Positions 42,120 through 52,379 of a stretch of DNA of 64,000 nt are shown here, in pieces. Below the pieces are notes generated by a model. That model made no database searches and had not been told where the DNA came from. It saw only the letters and a list, made by a program, of their open reading frames with translations. The stretch is from Ovis canadensis (taxonomy: Eukaryota > Chordata > Mammalia > Artiodactyla > Bovidae). The position numbers were made by a program, and so were the translations under genes. Location: NCBI RefSeq assembly GCF_042477335.2, contig NC_091246.1, positions 251,476,501 to 251,540,500 on the forward strand, given 5' to 3'. How positions within the stretch are numbered: position 1 is the stretch's first letter; every line of letters starts with the position of its first letter.

Positions 42120-42865
42120 AGGCGGGGAGGATGGGTTTCGGCTCACGTCCCGCGGGGACCCCTTCTTCCCCACCCTGCAGTGCTGACACGTCTCCCCAGC
42201 CCGCTCCTGCCTGTGTGGCATCAGCAGAGATCTTCAGTCGCCTCTGGCTCCCACAAAATATTCACTGTTCTCTTGCCTGCTCTGCTCCATCTCTCCCTGC
42301 CTCGTAGGTGCCAAAAAGCGGTGGAATTATCAGAGGTAAAACACGTCTGTCACCAGGCATGGTGGGTGGGGTGTTGCTCCCGGCTGGTTCATCGGAAGAT
42401 GCTTATCTGCTCCGGGCTGGGGTGTAGAGGCGGACTCAGGCCCGACTGCGTCTTCCCCAGAGGCCCCGGAGAAAGGGGCAAAGGCTATGAGAAGAGTCTC
42501 TAGGGCTGGAGAATTTCTTTAGAGCAGCTTGATCAGAGAATCCTAGGCCAGGCGGCAGACCCCAGCCCACCAGGCTGGAGAGGGCTGGGGAGTGGTCCGG
42601 CCGGCAGCAGGGGGCTGGGGGGGTGTCGGACTCAGCTGGGCATCCTGGGGAAACCCTTAGAGCAGCTCTTTGAGCAGGATCTGGGGTGGCTGGCATATTG
42701 GAATGGGCTTGAGCCGGGGGGCAGGGGACAGACTCTCCAAATGGGGCAGAGATGGAGCCAGGAGAGCATGAGTGAATCCAGACCGCAGCCTGAGCGGCAG
42801 AGGCCGAGACTCAGAAAGGCCGCGAGGCCTCCGCCAGCCTGGGTCTGAGGGACGGCCACACAGCC
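42120..42865. other. Unique GC-rich stretch
   Basis: No repeat recognised. Open frames at 41994-42503 plus and on the minus strand near 42632-42890 arise from G-rich sequence and have no domain. Confidence 0.4.
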
Positions 42866-42869
42866 TGCA

Positions 42870-43030
42870 GCCAGTTTCCTGTGCACCCACTACGTGTCCA
42901 GTCCCGCGCTAGGTGCCCTAGGGGGTGCTGTCTCATCCCAGCTTCACGTTGGGTGTCATCCCCGTGCATAGCGGTCAAGGAAGTCACAGCTGGAGGGTGT
43001 TGGAGTTGGGGTGTGAGCCAAGAGCTGTCA
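42870..43030 (-). mobile_element. MIR SINE
   Basis: 'gtgcacccactacgtgtcca', 'cgctaggtgccctagggggt', then a decayed core to 'gaagtcacagctggagg'. Confidence 0.6.
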
Positions 43031-43264
43031 AACCCTGTTGTCTCTCTGTCAAGGCCCATTTAAAAATGACTTATGAATCGTTCTAGAACATACTAATGCA
43101 TGCTAGCTGTAGAGATTTGGAAAGTAGAGTTCAAGAAATAAAATTGACCCTAAACCAATTTTTTTTTTCTATGCCCTTAAAAAAAAATCATACAGCGCAC
43201 TCCACTGGCATCTTAGTTTTTCTGCTTAACATTAGAGAGAAAGCAATTTCCTGTGAGTGAAGAC

Positions 43265-43334
43265 TCGCAGTGAGGGTAATTGCTAATGATGGTCACAATA
43301 TTCCGGCTGGGGACATGTACCCTAATTTTCTTCA
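43265..43334 (-). mobile_element. L1/HAL1-type LINE fragment, left part
   Basis: Old minus LINE sequence ending 'tttcttcaccatccc', resuming after the SINE. Confidence 0.5.
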
Positions 43335-43344
43335 CCATCCCCTT

Positions 43345-43556
43345 GCGCTGTTGTGCGCTAGCTGCTCAGTCATGTCTGACTCTTTGCAACCCCGTGGACT
43401 GTAGCCCGCCAGGCTCCTCTGTCCACTGAATTCTCCAGGCAAGAATACGGGAGTGGGTTGCCATGCCCTCCTCCAGGGGATCTTCCCGACTCAGAGACTG
43501 AACCCATGTCTCCTGCATTGCAGGCAGATTCTCTACCATCTAAGCCTCCAGGGAAG
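43345..43556 (-). mobile_element. Bov-tA SINE
   Basis: 'gctcagtcatgtctgactct' to 'gcctccagggaagcc'. Flanks CCATCCCCTT / CCATTCTCTT (43335-43344, 43557-43566) are a decayed target-site duplication. Confidence 0.9.
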
Positions 43557-43720
43557 CCATTCTCTTACATTTGGACATTTGAATAGACTCTAAGTTTTCT
43601 CTGTAGCAAGCATCAGAGTGATGCATTTATTTGTGTTGAAGCTTTTCTCATGTACTTTAAGTGATTTTCTGAGCATAGATTTCCGGAAGAGGGGTTACTG
43701 ACTCAAAGGAAGGACTGCTT
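43557..43720 (-). mobile_element. L1/HAL1-type LINE fragment, right part
   Basis: 'catagatttccggaagaggg', 'gttactgactcaaaggaagg', a decayed form of a common antisense L1 passage. Confidence 0.55.
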
Positions 43721-43886
43721 TTAGGGCTGGGTTGATGGGAAGAGGACCAAAGCTTCCTAGCAACAGGAGGGAGGTAGCTGTTTTCTAAGAGAGACCAACT
43801 CGTGAGGGATGTTGCCTTCCTTTGGACTAATACTATCCCGATCTCTGGTTGAGGGAATTCGAATAGAAACAGAGCTTTAAAATTAT

Positions 43887-44006
43887 TATTATTTTTTGGC
43901 CACACTTTGGGGCAGTTGGGACCATAGTTCACCCACCACGGATGAAACCTGTGGCCCCTGCATTGAAAAGCAGAATATTAACCTCTGGGTCACCTGGGGA
44001 TCCCCA
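43887..44006 (-). mobile_element. CHR-2-type SINE
   Basis: Begins 'attttttggccacactttgg' and ends 'gggtcacctggggatcccc', the reverse complement of the artiodactyl SINE with its promoter head at the right. Confidence 0.75.
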
Positions 44007-44341
44007 AATCAGAGCTTTTGAGAATATACTTTGGACTGTTTTTTCACCCTCTCCTGGGAACTGGTCGTGCAGCCACCTAGCTATAGAAGGCAGCCACCAA
44101 TTTTGTCCAGCTTGGGGACCATCTCACACAACCCTCCCCACATTCACACAGACAGGCATCTGACAGGTGGGGCATCCGAGTCCCAGCCAGGACAGGGAAC
44201 TTGTCAGAGCCACTTTGCTTGATGCTGACTTTGCTCCTGCTGGAAGTGGCTTCCTGACTCCCAGTGCGTGGCTTTTCCGCAATGTCAGCTGCTTCCCATC
44301 TGAAACCCCAGGTCATATAATCCTACCAGCTGAGCATCATG

Positions 44342-44355
44342 GTTACCACGGCAAC
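44342..44355. promoter_or_regulatory. RFX X-box palindrome
   Basis: GTTACCACGGCAAC fits the RFX consensus GTNRCC(N)2RGYAAC at every fixed position. It is non-repeat. Confidence 0.6.
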
Positions 44356-45039
44356 ATTGGCCCTGAATTTCCTCCCCGAGGCGCCCCGGGCTGTGAGAGG
44401 CCTAAGACTGGGGTGGGGGCTGACCTGGATGGGACTGGAGTCCACCCGTGTCTCAGGCCATGGAGATGACACCACCCGCATGCCCTCAAGGAGGCTCCAG
44501 GGCTGGGCCCTGAGCAGGGACTGTCACCAATAATGCTCCAATTTGGTGCTGATGCTCCGGGTAAGAAGAGAAACAGGATCCGTGTTTTTTTTTTTTTAAA
44601 GATCAGAAAATGAGCAGCACAGCTGAGTCCTGGAGCCAGCTGAGCCACCTCAGCAAGGAAGAGCTGCCGGAGAGGAAGGGTGTTGGGCCCTTTTGAATTT
44701 CCAGGGAGACAGCAAGGGAGCTGCGGTTCCTGGTGGTGGCGGGTGACAGGCAGGATGGTTTGCTCTGGGGAAACTGTGCAGAAAGTGCCTGGAGAGAGGA
44801 CTGGGCCCAGAATGGGGCTGTGGGAGTGTGGGGGTTCCCAAGACACAGTGTTGAGGTCCACAGGCTGGGCTAGCCCCAGATCCTGCTTCCCAGGTGTCCT
44901 CAGAGCACCGCTTGGAAAGGGGGGGTCACCTGGGCTGTGGAGAAGGGAGGTGCTCCCACGGGGAGCATAGGGGAGAGTGACGGCCTTGGAGGGGGTGGTG
45001 GGGGGACCCCAGCACTGCAGCCGAGGGGAGGGGGTCTTT

Positions 45040-45182
45040 TCCCGCTCCCCTCTTTCGCCCTTCCGTCTGCCTCTAGTCCTCCTCGGCCTGCTTTCTTTCC
45101 TTCCTTCTCGCTCACCCCCGTCTTGTCTCTTCTGTCCCCCTCTTTCCTTCTCCTCCACCTCCTCTCTTTCTTTTCCCTCCAG
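45040..45182 (+). repeat. C/T-rich low-complexity tract
   Basis: Polypyrimidine-biased sequence with 'ctttctttccttccttctcg' and 'cctcctctctttcttttccc'. Confidence 0.75.
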
Positions 45183-45364
45183 CCACTCTGCCCGTCTCTC
45201 CTTTCCCCTGCCACTGTTTGCTCAGGCAATCAAAACGTCAGCCCAAAGCCAGCAAAACAGAAAAGGAAACTCTATGGCTAAAACTTTCCAAAGCTAACAG
45301 ACATGCGTTTCCCAGACTGTGGCCTGTGAACTCCGGGTCCTCAAGATGGGTGATGCCGTTGAGA

Positions 45365-45600
45365 GATGTGGTTAAAGCACCGGCACTGGGGCCTGTCTGC
45401 CTCGGTGCCAACCCCTGCTCGGCAGCACATGAGCCATGACCTTGGATAAGTATCTGATCCCTTTGTGCCTGGGTTTGCCTTTCTGGAAAATGGTAACAAC
45501 AATAACGCCTGCTCAATAAGTTGTTGTGAAGAATAAATGCCTTAGAATGGAAAGATCTTAGAGCAGTGCTTAGCACGTAATAAGTGCTGAATGACTCTTA
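45365..45600 (+). mobile_element. MIR SINE, nearly full length
   Basis: 'atgtggttaaagcaccggca', 'gccatgaccttggataagta', 'gaaaatggtaacaacaataa', 'cttagagcagtgcttagcac' and 'taataagtgctgaatgac'. Confidence 0.87.
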
Positions 45601-45604
45601 GCTA

Positions 45605-45965
45605 TTCCTATAGGCGTTCCATGAGAGAAAGTCTGAGAAACACTGAGCTCTTCTGTAATAACCCATCATCTTGGAAGTCATCAACGCACAATGGCACAGG
45701 AGAGGCCCCAGGAGCCCTACAGCGAAAAGGTCTGTAGGCCTTTGCTTACCTTTGGACTTCTCAGAGCACTCCCTCTTCCTTTTTTGTAAGCACAGAACAC
45801 CTGTCTCTTAGAACACACCCACTTTTGAAGGTCATAGTCTGAGACATACTAATTGGAGATTAGTCACTGTTTTGAGACCATGGTGACTGAGGTAGAGGGA
45901 GAAAGCACTCTCTGAGTCATCTGAGAGATCTGAAGTCACCCCCAGCTTTACCCTACCAGCCACAG
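45605..45965. other. Unassigned non-coding stretch
   Basis: Possibly an old DNA-transposon remnant (the 'gtctgagaaacactgagctc' segment is MER-like). No family call is made. Confidence 0.3.
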
Positions 45966-45969
45966 GGCT

Positions 45970-46080
45970 CAATAAATGTCACGATGAGGCCCAGAGAGGA
46001 CAAGTGGGCTGCCCAAGGCCGTACAGTTGGCTGGAGGGAGACCCGAGGCTCATACGCAGGGCTCCCAGCCCAGGACTCCT
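45970..46080 (-). mobile_element. MIR fragment
   Basis: 'gatgaggcccagagaggaca', 'gggctgcccaaggccgtaca'. Confidence 0.7.
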
Positions 46081-46419
46081 CCACTTCTCCCCTCCCTTCC
46101 TTCCTGCTGTCAAGGAGAAGCGTGAGATCCTCTCTAGGGGGAAGAGTGAGTGTCCCTCATCTCTGAGACTGATGTGGTCCCCTCTGCCCCACTTCCATTC
46201 GCCTTGCATGTTCTGCAAGTGGCTATAAAGAATAATGTTTTCCTCCCCCCGCCAAGAGAGAGGGAGGAGGTGAGAAATTCCCACTCTTCTCTCTGCTACC
46301 AAAGAAGGCAAAAGAGCTAAACTTACCCCCACCCCGCCCACCCCCAACAGGCAGAGTGACCAGGAACTTCTGAGAGAGCCAATGCGTTGTGTCACTGTCC
46401 CTGGTGCTGAAATACGGCT

Positions 46420-46600
46420 GGGACCTGGGCGGGGGTCCTCAACTCCAGACCTGGCTGGAGAATGGCTGCTGCAAAATCTCCCGGGGAAAATCCATCATTA
46501 TTGTGGTTCCCAGGCCTTGCCTCTCGCTCACTGAATCAGAATCTCCCAGAGTCAGTGCTCAGCTTCTGCACATTTGAGAATCTTCCATGAGAGTGGTTTC
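46420..46600. mobile_element. MER5-like hAT DNA transposon fossil
   Basis: 'gtggttcccaggccttgcct', 'cactgaatcagaatctccca' and 'cttctgcacatttgagaatc' match the MER5 pattern. Confidence 0.65.
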
Positions 46601-46679
46601 ACACCGCAATTCTTTGGGGAATGTTTGCGTATCCCAACCCTAGCCCACCTCTCCCGTGGATCATTGCTTTTCAGTTATA

Positions 46680-46830
46680 TTATTTTCTGATTTTTCTTAA
46701 TAAATTTGTAATTTTAGTGCTCTCAGAGAAAAGCAAATCGTTTTTATATGTTTCATATTAATAGAGCAGATTTTATGGGTGGTTGGCTGTTCAATTACTT
46801 TTATAGCAGCGGCAACCATTTTTCTACTCT
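46680..46830. promoter_or_regulatory. AT-rich candidate conserved block
   Basis: AT-rich unique sequence ('ttaataaatttgtaatttta', 'tttcatattaatagagcaga', 'gttcaattacttttatagca') containing several TAAT/ATTA homeodomain cores. Confidence 0.28.
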
Positions 46831-47254
46831 GGGAGTTTGAGGGTGCACACTTCTTCCGGATCCAATACTTGCGGTCCTCTGAACTCCACTCCACTCTTTC
46901 CCTCTGCCTCCAGGCCTGGTGATTCAGGGAGCTGGAGTGGTTTTAATTATGTTCATGCGCTCTCCATCCCCACACTGAACTGCTCCAGGCAGAGATGAGA
47001 TGCCTTTATTATGGTATTTACTCTTCTAGATACTTCTCTTTCCCTGTGAGACCCCAAAGAGAAAATTGTCAGTGGAGGAATAGTCACAACGGACATTCTA
47101 CCAAAACAGATGCCAGCAGGATGGGGCCAGAGAGCTTCACTAGCCTCTGACAGCCCCCTTGGGGAGGAGGGTGAGTTGGACCCTTGTAAGTTGCATTACC
47201 CTCTTATTTGATTTCCAGATTCCAGAGCGGCTGGCTTTGAGGTTGTCAGGAGGT

Positions 47255-47470
47255 ACAGAATAGTGATCGCAAGCACAAGCTTTGGTGTCATGTCTGGATT
47301 CAAAGGTTGGTTCTGCTTTTTGCTAGCTGTGCCGTCTTGGACAAACTGCTCCTACTTCCTGACCCTCAGTTGCCTGGTGTGTGAAATATGGACAGCACTA
47401 TCCATGCCTCGACAGGGCTGATGGAGAGATCACATGAGAAAATGGACATCAAAGTGTCATCCTGTAAGTC
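47255..47470 (+). mobile_element. MIR SINE
   Basis: 'gcaagcacaagctttggtgt', 'gctagctgtgccgtcttgga', 'ttcctgaccctcagttgcct'. Confidence 0.8.
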
Positions 47471-47489
47471 ACCATTGGAAAGTCAGAGT

Positions 47490-47694
47490 TTCAGTCACTC
47501 AGTCATGTCCAGCTTTTTGCGACCCTATGGACTATAGCCCGCCACGCTCCTCTTTCCATGAATTTCTCCAGGCAAGAATAGTGGAGTGAGTTGCCATTCC
47601 CTTCTTCAGGGGGTCTTCCTGACCCAAGAATTGAACCTGTATCTCCTGCATTGCAGGCAGATTCTTTACCATCTGAGCCCCCAAGGGAAGCCCC
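47490..47694 (-). mobile_element. Bov-tA SINE
   Basis: 'tcactcagtcatgtccagct' to 'ctgagcccccaagggaagcc'. Confidence 0.9.
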
Positions 47695-47699
47695 TCCCA

Positions 47700-48380
47700 T
47701 AAGTTATTATAATCATACGGAGGAATCTGAACCCAGATGATGGCTACAAACTTAAGGGGGGCATTTATTTGCATTTTATTATGATATTCTTCATGTCTTG
47801 CTAGCTTCCATTTCTCTCCCTTTTCTCTGGAGACCAAAGTCTAAAAATGAAGTTGAAGGTAGATGTTTGGGGTAATGGAAGGGCACGGTTGTGTATCCAG
47901 AGCTGTGTTGGCCATTGTCCCTTCTCAGGCATCTTCTTGAGGTGCCTCCACAGGGTAATTCAACCCAGAGGAAGAAAGGGAACCGTCCCAGGTGTTGGAA
48001 GAAGTCGCTGAGTCTTCCCAGGCCCCTGGTGTGGAAGCCTGGTGCCAGTGGGGGCCTGGAGCTGCTCAGGTCTTAGGGCTGACCTGGAGGAGAAGAATCA
48101 AATCAGCAGTGGGGGGCCCCTCCCCACTTTGTGCAGGTGGCAAAATGACCTGACCCATACGCCAGCTGACCTGTCCCAAGCCTCGCTTAGCTGGCAGCAG
48201 AACCAATGGAAAGGATCAAGTTTCCTCTCATTGTGCTACACGGCCTCCTGGGCACAGTGCCATGAGCCCAGCCGCTGCTTCAGTGCAGAGTGAAAAAAGG
48301 AAAGACTTGAAGGGCTGTGGGTTAGCTTCTGGGAAGATGGGTTGGTTCTGTGTTTTTCCCAGGGGAAGCAGTAAAACTTA
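47700..48380. other. Unique stretch without recognised gene
   Basis: Contains one isolated ATTTGCAT octamer at 47768-47775. No exon or repeat recognised. Confidence 0.35.
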
Positions 48381-48384
48381 GGTG

Positions 48385-48560
48385 TTAGGAACATAGATTT
48401 TGGCATCAGACAGGCAGAAATACGAGTTCTGACTCTGCTATTCACCGTTGCTAAGAGCTTGGCCTCCAAGAGGCTGGATTTCTTCACCTGTGCAGTGGGG
48501 CTAATAGGGAATGCTGCCTCAGTGATGTCGTGAGTCAATAAGATAGCTAGGAGCAATATG
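48385..48560 (+). mobile_element. MIR SINE
   Basis: 'catagattttggcatcagac', 'cgagttctgactctgctatt', 'ttcttcacctgtgcagtggg'. Confidence 0.8.
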
Positions 48561-48887
48561 GACTTCTCTCCTTTTACAATTAATTTTTCTGTTCTTTGTC
48601 TCTGCACATGCTAAGATGTTGAATGAAAAAGTGAAGAGACAGGAATAGCCAAAACTATGCAAAATGGAAGGTGCAGGCATCCAGTGATGAAACTACCTGT
48701 GTGATAGTGAGCTCCCCATCACCAGAGGGGAGCAAGCTCCTGGGGTGGGTGCCCCCAGGAGGGTTCAGGCATCTGCTGGAGAAATGGACCAGTGCCTCTG
48801 TGGTTCCACGATGCCCGCTCTCCCCCTTCTCACGTCTCTGGCTCCAGCTCACCGGGGGCCTCTGTTTTCCAAAGCAGCAAGCAGGCT

Positions 48888-49000
48888 GCATGGTAATTAC
48901 TTTTGGACTTATTAAGCGTAATTATCCCCTAATCGCATACAACCAGTAATTACTGTGGCTGTTACCAGGGGCCTACCCATGCAGTACCGCCCGAAACCCT
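48888..49000. promoter_or_regulatory. Homeodomain-rich candidate enhancer
   Basis: In about 75 bp: 'ggtaattacttttgg', 'ttattaagcgtaattatccc', 'cctaatcgcatacaaccagt', 'aattactgtggc'. TAATTA/GTAATTA cores occur three times together with a CCTAATC core. AT-rich block inside GC-rich flanks, no repeat. Confidence 0.4.
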
Positions 49001-49289
49001 GGGGTCCAACACCCAGCTGGGGCCTGAGGTGAGGCTGGTGCTCCCTGCCAGGGGGCTGGGGGCTCAGCAGAGATGGGGCCGCCGCATCCCCCACTGGTGC
49101 TTCTCCAGCCGAGGATCAGGCTGGTGAGGAAGCCGCTCAGACATAGCAGCCCCAGGGCTTTCCGTCCAAGTGTTTCCCCAGGCTGCTGTGCCTGCCCAGG
49201 CCACCCTGCCTTCACCAGCACTGCTCCCTCCTCCCGGGACTGTCTCTCCTCTTTTATTCCCCTTCCTTCCCTCCCACCAGCTCCACACC

Positions 49290-49915
49290 GTTCTTGCTTT
49301 CCTTCAAATATTTTTGAGTCTCTTTTTGCCAAGGTACCTGGCCCTTTGCAAGATACTGGAGGCACAGCCATGGGGGAGGGGAAAGGACCGAATCCATGCT
49401 TTCGTGGAGCTGGGAGAGAGTGAGGCCAAGAACAAGATAGTTCAATTACATAGCACATTAGAAGGGGCTGAGTGCTCTGGAGGGATCCAGCAAAGTGTTG
49501 AGGACGGGGGAGCTGTTCTTTGTGGTGGGGGAGAGAGAAATTCACAGTTTTAATGGAACAGTTGGCCTCATGGAGAATGGGAGATTTGAACAAAGACTTG
49601 AAGGCTAAAGCCTTGAAGACTGGCAGGTGATGGCTAACCTCTGATGGTGTGTGGGGAAAGAATTTTCCAGGAGGAGGGAAGAGGTAGTGCACAGATCCTA
49701 AGGTAGGAACAAGTTTGGCGTTTCCCAGACACAGAGAGGAGGCTGGGCTGGCTGGCACAGAGGGAGTGAGTGGGGAGAAATCAGGGAGGAGGTCAGGGCC
49801 AGGATGGGGAGTTGGAAGGTTCTAGATGCTTAGGGCCTGTTATGCCATTTTAGGGATGTTGACTTTTCTTCCGAACGAAACGTTCCAGCAGAGGAGTGGC
49901 TTAATTTGACACACA
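49290..49915 (-). mobile_element. L2 LINE, left part of a long minus copy
   Basis: Reverse-complement L2: 'gaatccatgctttcgtggag', 'ggagggaagaggtagtgcac', 'tctagatgcttagggcctgt', 'ccagcagaggagtggcttaa'. It continues beyond the insertions at 50560. Confidence 0.7.
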
Positions 49916-49950
49916 CACTCATATACATATTTTTAAATTTTTATTTATTT

Positions 49951-50370
49951 TTTGATAGCAGCCCTTCTGACTGGCGTGAGATGGTACCTCATTGTGGTTT
50001 TGATTTGCATTTCTCTGATAATGAGTGATGTTGAGCATCTTTTCATGTGTTTGTTAGCCATCTGTATGTCTTCTTTGGAGAAATGTCTATTTAGTTCTTT
50101 GGAGGGTGAGATGATTTGAGAGAATAGCATTGAAACATGTATATTACCATATGTGAAATAGATCACCAGTCCAAGTTCGATGCATGAAACAGGGCACTCA
50201 AAGCCGGTCCCTTGGGATGACCCTGAGGGGTGGGATGGGGAGGGAGGTGGGAGGGGGGTTCAGGACGGGGGGCACATGTACACCCATGGCTGATTTATGT
50301 CAATGTATGGCAAAAACCACCACAATATTATAAAGTAGTTAGCCTCCAATTAAAATAAGTTAATAAAAAA
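49951..50370 (+). mobile_element. L1 insertion with 5' inversion (twin priming)
   Basis: 49951-50102 is antisense L1 ('gtgagatggtacctcattgt', 'ttcatgtgtttgttagccat'). 50103-50370 is sense L1 3' end ('gcattgaaacatgtatatta', 'tggctgatttatgtcaatgt', 'taataaaaaa'). The two arms together carry a single target-site duplication, TTTATTTATTT at 49940-49950 and 50371-50381. Confidence 0.88.
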
Positions 50371-50540
50371 TTTATTTATTTGCCTGTGCTGGGTCTTCGC
50401 TGTGGCACGTGAGATCTTTAATTGTGGCATGTGAACTCTCAGTTGCAGCTTGTGGAATCTAGCTCCCTGACCAGAGATCCAACCTGGACCCCTGCACCGG
50501 GAACACGGCATCTTAGCCATCGGACCACTAAGTAAATCCT
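50371..50540 (-). mobile_element. CHR-type SINE, interrupted at its A/T tail by L1
   Basis: 'gcctgtgctgggtcttcgct', 'gtggcacgtgagatctttaa', 'cctgaccagagatccaacct', 'gccatcggaccactaagtaa'. Its T-rich end continues left of the L1 at about 49925-49950. Confidence 0.82.
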
Positions 50541-50559
50541 GTATGTTTATTTTAAAATC

Positions 50560-51100
50560 TCCATTCTGTCTGCAGAGAGGCTGTTGGGGTTGAGGGAGCC
50601 CCATAAGGAGAGGTCGTTACAACAACTGGGTTAGAAACAATGGGAGTTTGTGCTCACAGGGCACCAGGAGCTGGGGGATGCGGAAAGACTTCAGAACCCT
50701 TTTCAAGGCAGAGAGGACAGGATTCCCTGACGGGCTAGATCAGATGGAGGTGGTAGGGAGAGGCAGCCAGAATGACTGCAAGGTTTTTGCCTCAACAACA
50801 TGGAAAGAAGGAGCTGCCCCCAACCCACCTGGGGAGAATTTGAGGGCAAAGGGGAGGGAGGGCGGTTTGCGGTCTGGCCATGTGAAGGTCTGGACATCCA
50901 AGAGGCAGGTGAGCCAGCGGCTCGGAGGAGACAGGTCTGACCCTCGATGGCAGTTAGAGCCCCCAGATCAGATGTGCTCAACTAGTGAGCAAGTGAGGAA
51001 GGGTAAGAGGCCCTGGGCTTGAGCGCTGGGGGACCCCAAGGTTGAGCCATCTGAGGCCAGCAGAGGACTGAGGAGGAGCCATCAGAGGGAGGGGGAGAAT
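50560..51100 (-). mobile_element. L2 LINE with fossil reverse transcriptase
   Basis: Continuation of the minus L2. Around 51050-51010 the complement reads like the conserved L2 RT box (GVPQxSVLGP family), now degenerate. 'ctggacatccaagaggcagg' and 'ttttgcctcaacaacatgga' match the reverse complement of L2 ORF2. Many indels; not functional. Confidence 0.65.
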
Positions 51101-51169
51101 CCAAAGGGAGAAGGCGCTCACTTCTCTCCCGGGGCGCTCGATCCTGGCTGTGACGTCTGTCCTCACTGC

Positions 51170-52110
51170 CCTTTGCCTGGTTTATGTCCTTTCCCTCTCC
51201 GCGCCCTGCTCAGCCCCTGGGGCGCGGGGGTCCCCCGCAGCCGCCAGCACGTGCCAATCTGCCCGCGTCTCGTCTGGGAACCGCTCGTGGGCCCCTGCGC
51301 CGCGCCTCCTGCCCGCGTAATGCGCTCTAATATTTATTTACATGCCTTTCAGACTATTATTTATTAAGGTATCGCTGCCAACTGTGCGCGGGCTAATTGC
51401 TCTTAATGTGCCCCCTCCCGGTTCCCACGGCGACGCCTTTGTGGCGGCGGCGGAGTCAGCGCTGCAGGCGGGGAAACCGAGGACCCGCGCGCGGAGGGGG
51501 CGGCGGGTGGGGGTGCCCGCGCGGGCGAGGCGCCGAGGTGCTTAGGGTGCGCGTTTGAAGGGCTGGGGACCTGAGAAGCGCAGGGTGGGGGTCCCTGAGC
51601 CGGAGCGTGAGAGGCCTGCCTGAGCGCAGTTTGGAGTCTTGGGAGTGGGGTGGGGGGTGCGGGGGCCCAGCTGCGGGTTCTCGGAGCAGGTGGCGGATCA
51701 TGGGATGGAGGCGCGGTGCAGAGGGCCCCAGCTGGGGGGTCTTGGAGCAGGTGGGTACTCTGAGCACGAGGCTGGATGGGACTAAGGTTCGGACGGGCTG
51801 CGCTTGGACCTTGGAGGTTCACCTGGCTGTGGGCGGACTGACAGACCGCGGGGGCCGCGGGGGCGCGGACATCGCCTCTCCGCACCCCACCCGCGTAGGC
51901 GGCCGCCTCGCCTCGCCTGGTTCTCCCGACGTCAGCAGCAGCCGCGGAAGCCGGAGGGAGCGGTTTAATTGGCAGGATTTTGGGTTAAGGACAGGTGTGG
52001 CTTCGCTGGGTCTGGAGGCTGGGCGCGCGGGGGCGGGGGCGGGCGCTGGTCGGAGTGGGGAAGGGGAGCGGGCATAATGGACCGGGAGAGACCCCGGCTG
52101 GGCGCCCCTG
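51170..52110. promoter_or_regulatory. CpG island
   Basis: Very GC-rich with dense CpG ('gcgcgcggagggggcggcgg', 'ccgcgggggccgcgggggcg'), repeat-free, and the only such block in the window. It is likely a promoter of an unseen gene or a developmental-gene island. No coding exon could be assigned: frames at 51607-52077 plus and 51885-51403 minus are driven by GC composition. Confidence 0.75.
51318..51412. promoter_or_regulatory. AT-rich block inside the CpG island
   Basis: 'taatgcgctctaatatttat', 'ttacatgcctttcagactat', 'tatttattaaggtatcgctg' and 'gggctaattgctcttaatgt' form an abrupt low-GC insert within the island, as often seen in conserved regulatory cores. Confidence 0.4.
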
Positions 52111-52111
52111 G

Positions 52112-52378
52112 AGAGAGGAGATAAGACAAGGGAAGGCGACGACTGGGAGACAGAGGCAGAGGAAGGGGACAGGAGATACAGCTGGGCCCAAACTGGCGAG
52201 TTGGAGGCTGCAGAGGCGGCCAGGAGGGGGGACTGCCAGGCCGGCTTCTGCCCGTGACCACCCCCTCCCTGATCAGCCCAGCCCCATCCCAGGCAGCAGA
52301 CTTAATGTGGAGGCCAGCTACTTTGAGGACCTTTATTCATTTAATTTTATTACCGGTACTGTGGGTACTGTGCTTAAT
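52112..52378. other. Unique stretch between CpG island and SINE
   Basis: G/A-rich to about 52240, then AT-rich near 52330. No repeat or exon recognised. Confidence 0.35.
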
Positions 52379-52379
52379 C

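Larger units (their letters stand above)
44010..45365. other. Unique stretch with biased composition
   Basis: No repeat family apart from a T13 run near 44586 and a C/T-rich tract at about 45040-45182. The 271-codon minus frame 45158-44343 derives largely from that tract and is not a credible gene. Confidence 0.45.

Noticed and set aside
44343..45158. 271-codon open frame on the minus strand
   Set aside because: Its N-terminal third is Lys/Arg/Glu/Gly low complexity from the C/T-rich tract at 45040-45182, and it includes translated homopolymers (KKKK from a T13 run).
48973..49758. 261-codon open frame on the minus strand
   Set aside because: Its first half lies in L2 3' sequence; the remainder is unique sequence with no family resemblance.
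51403..52261. Long frames in the CpG island on both strands (51885-51403, 51607-52077)
   Set aside because: Proline/alanine/arginine-rich translations driven by GC content, no start context or domain that can be trusted.
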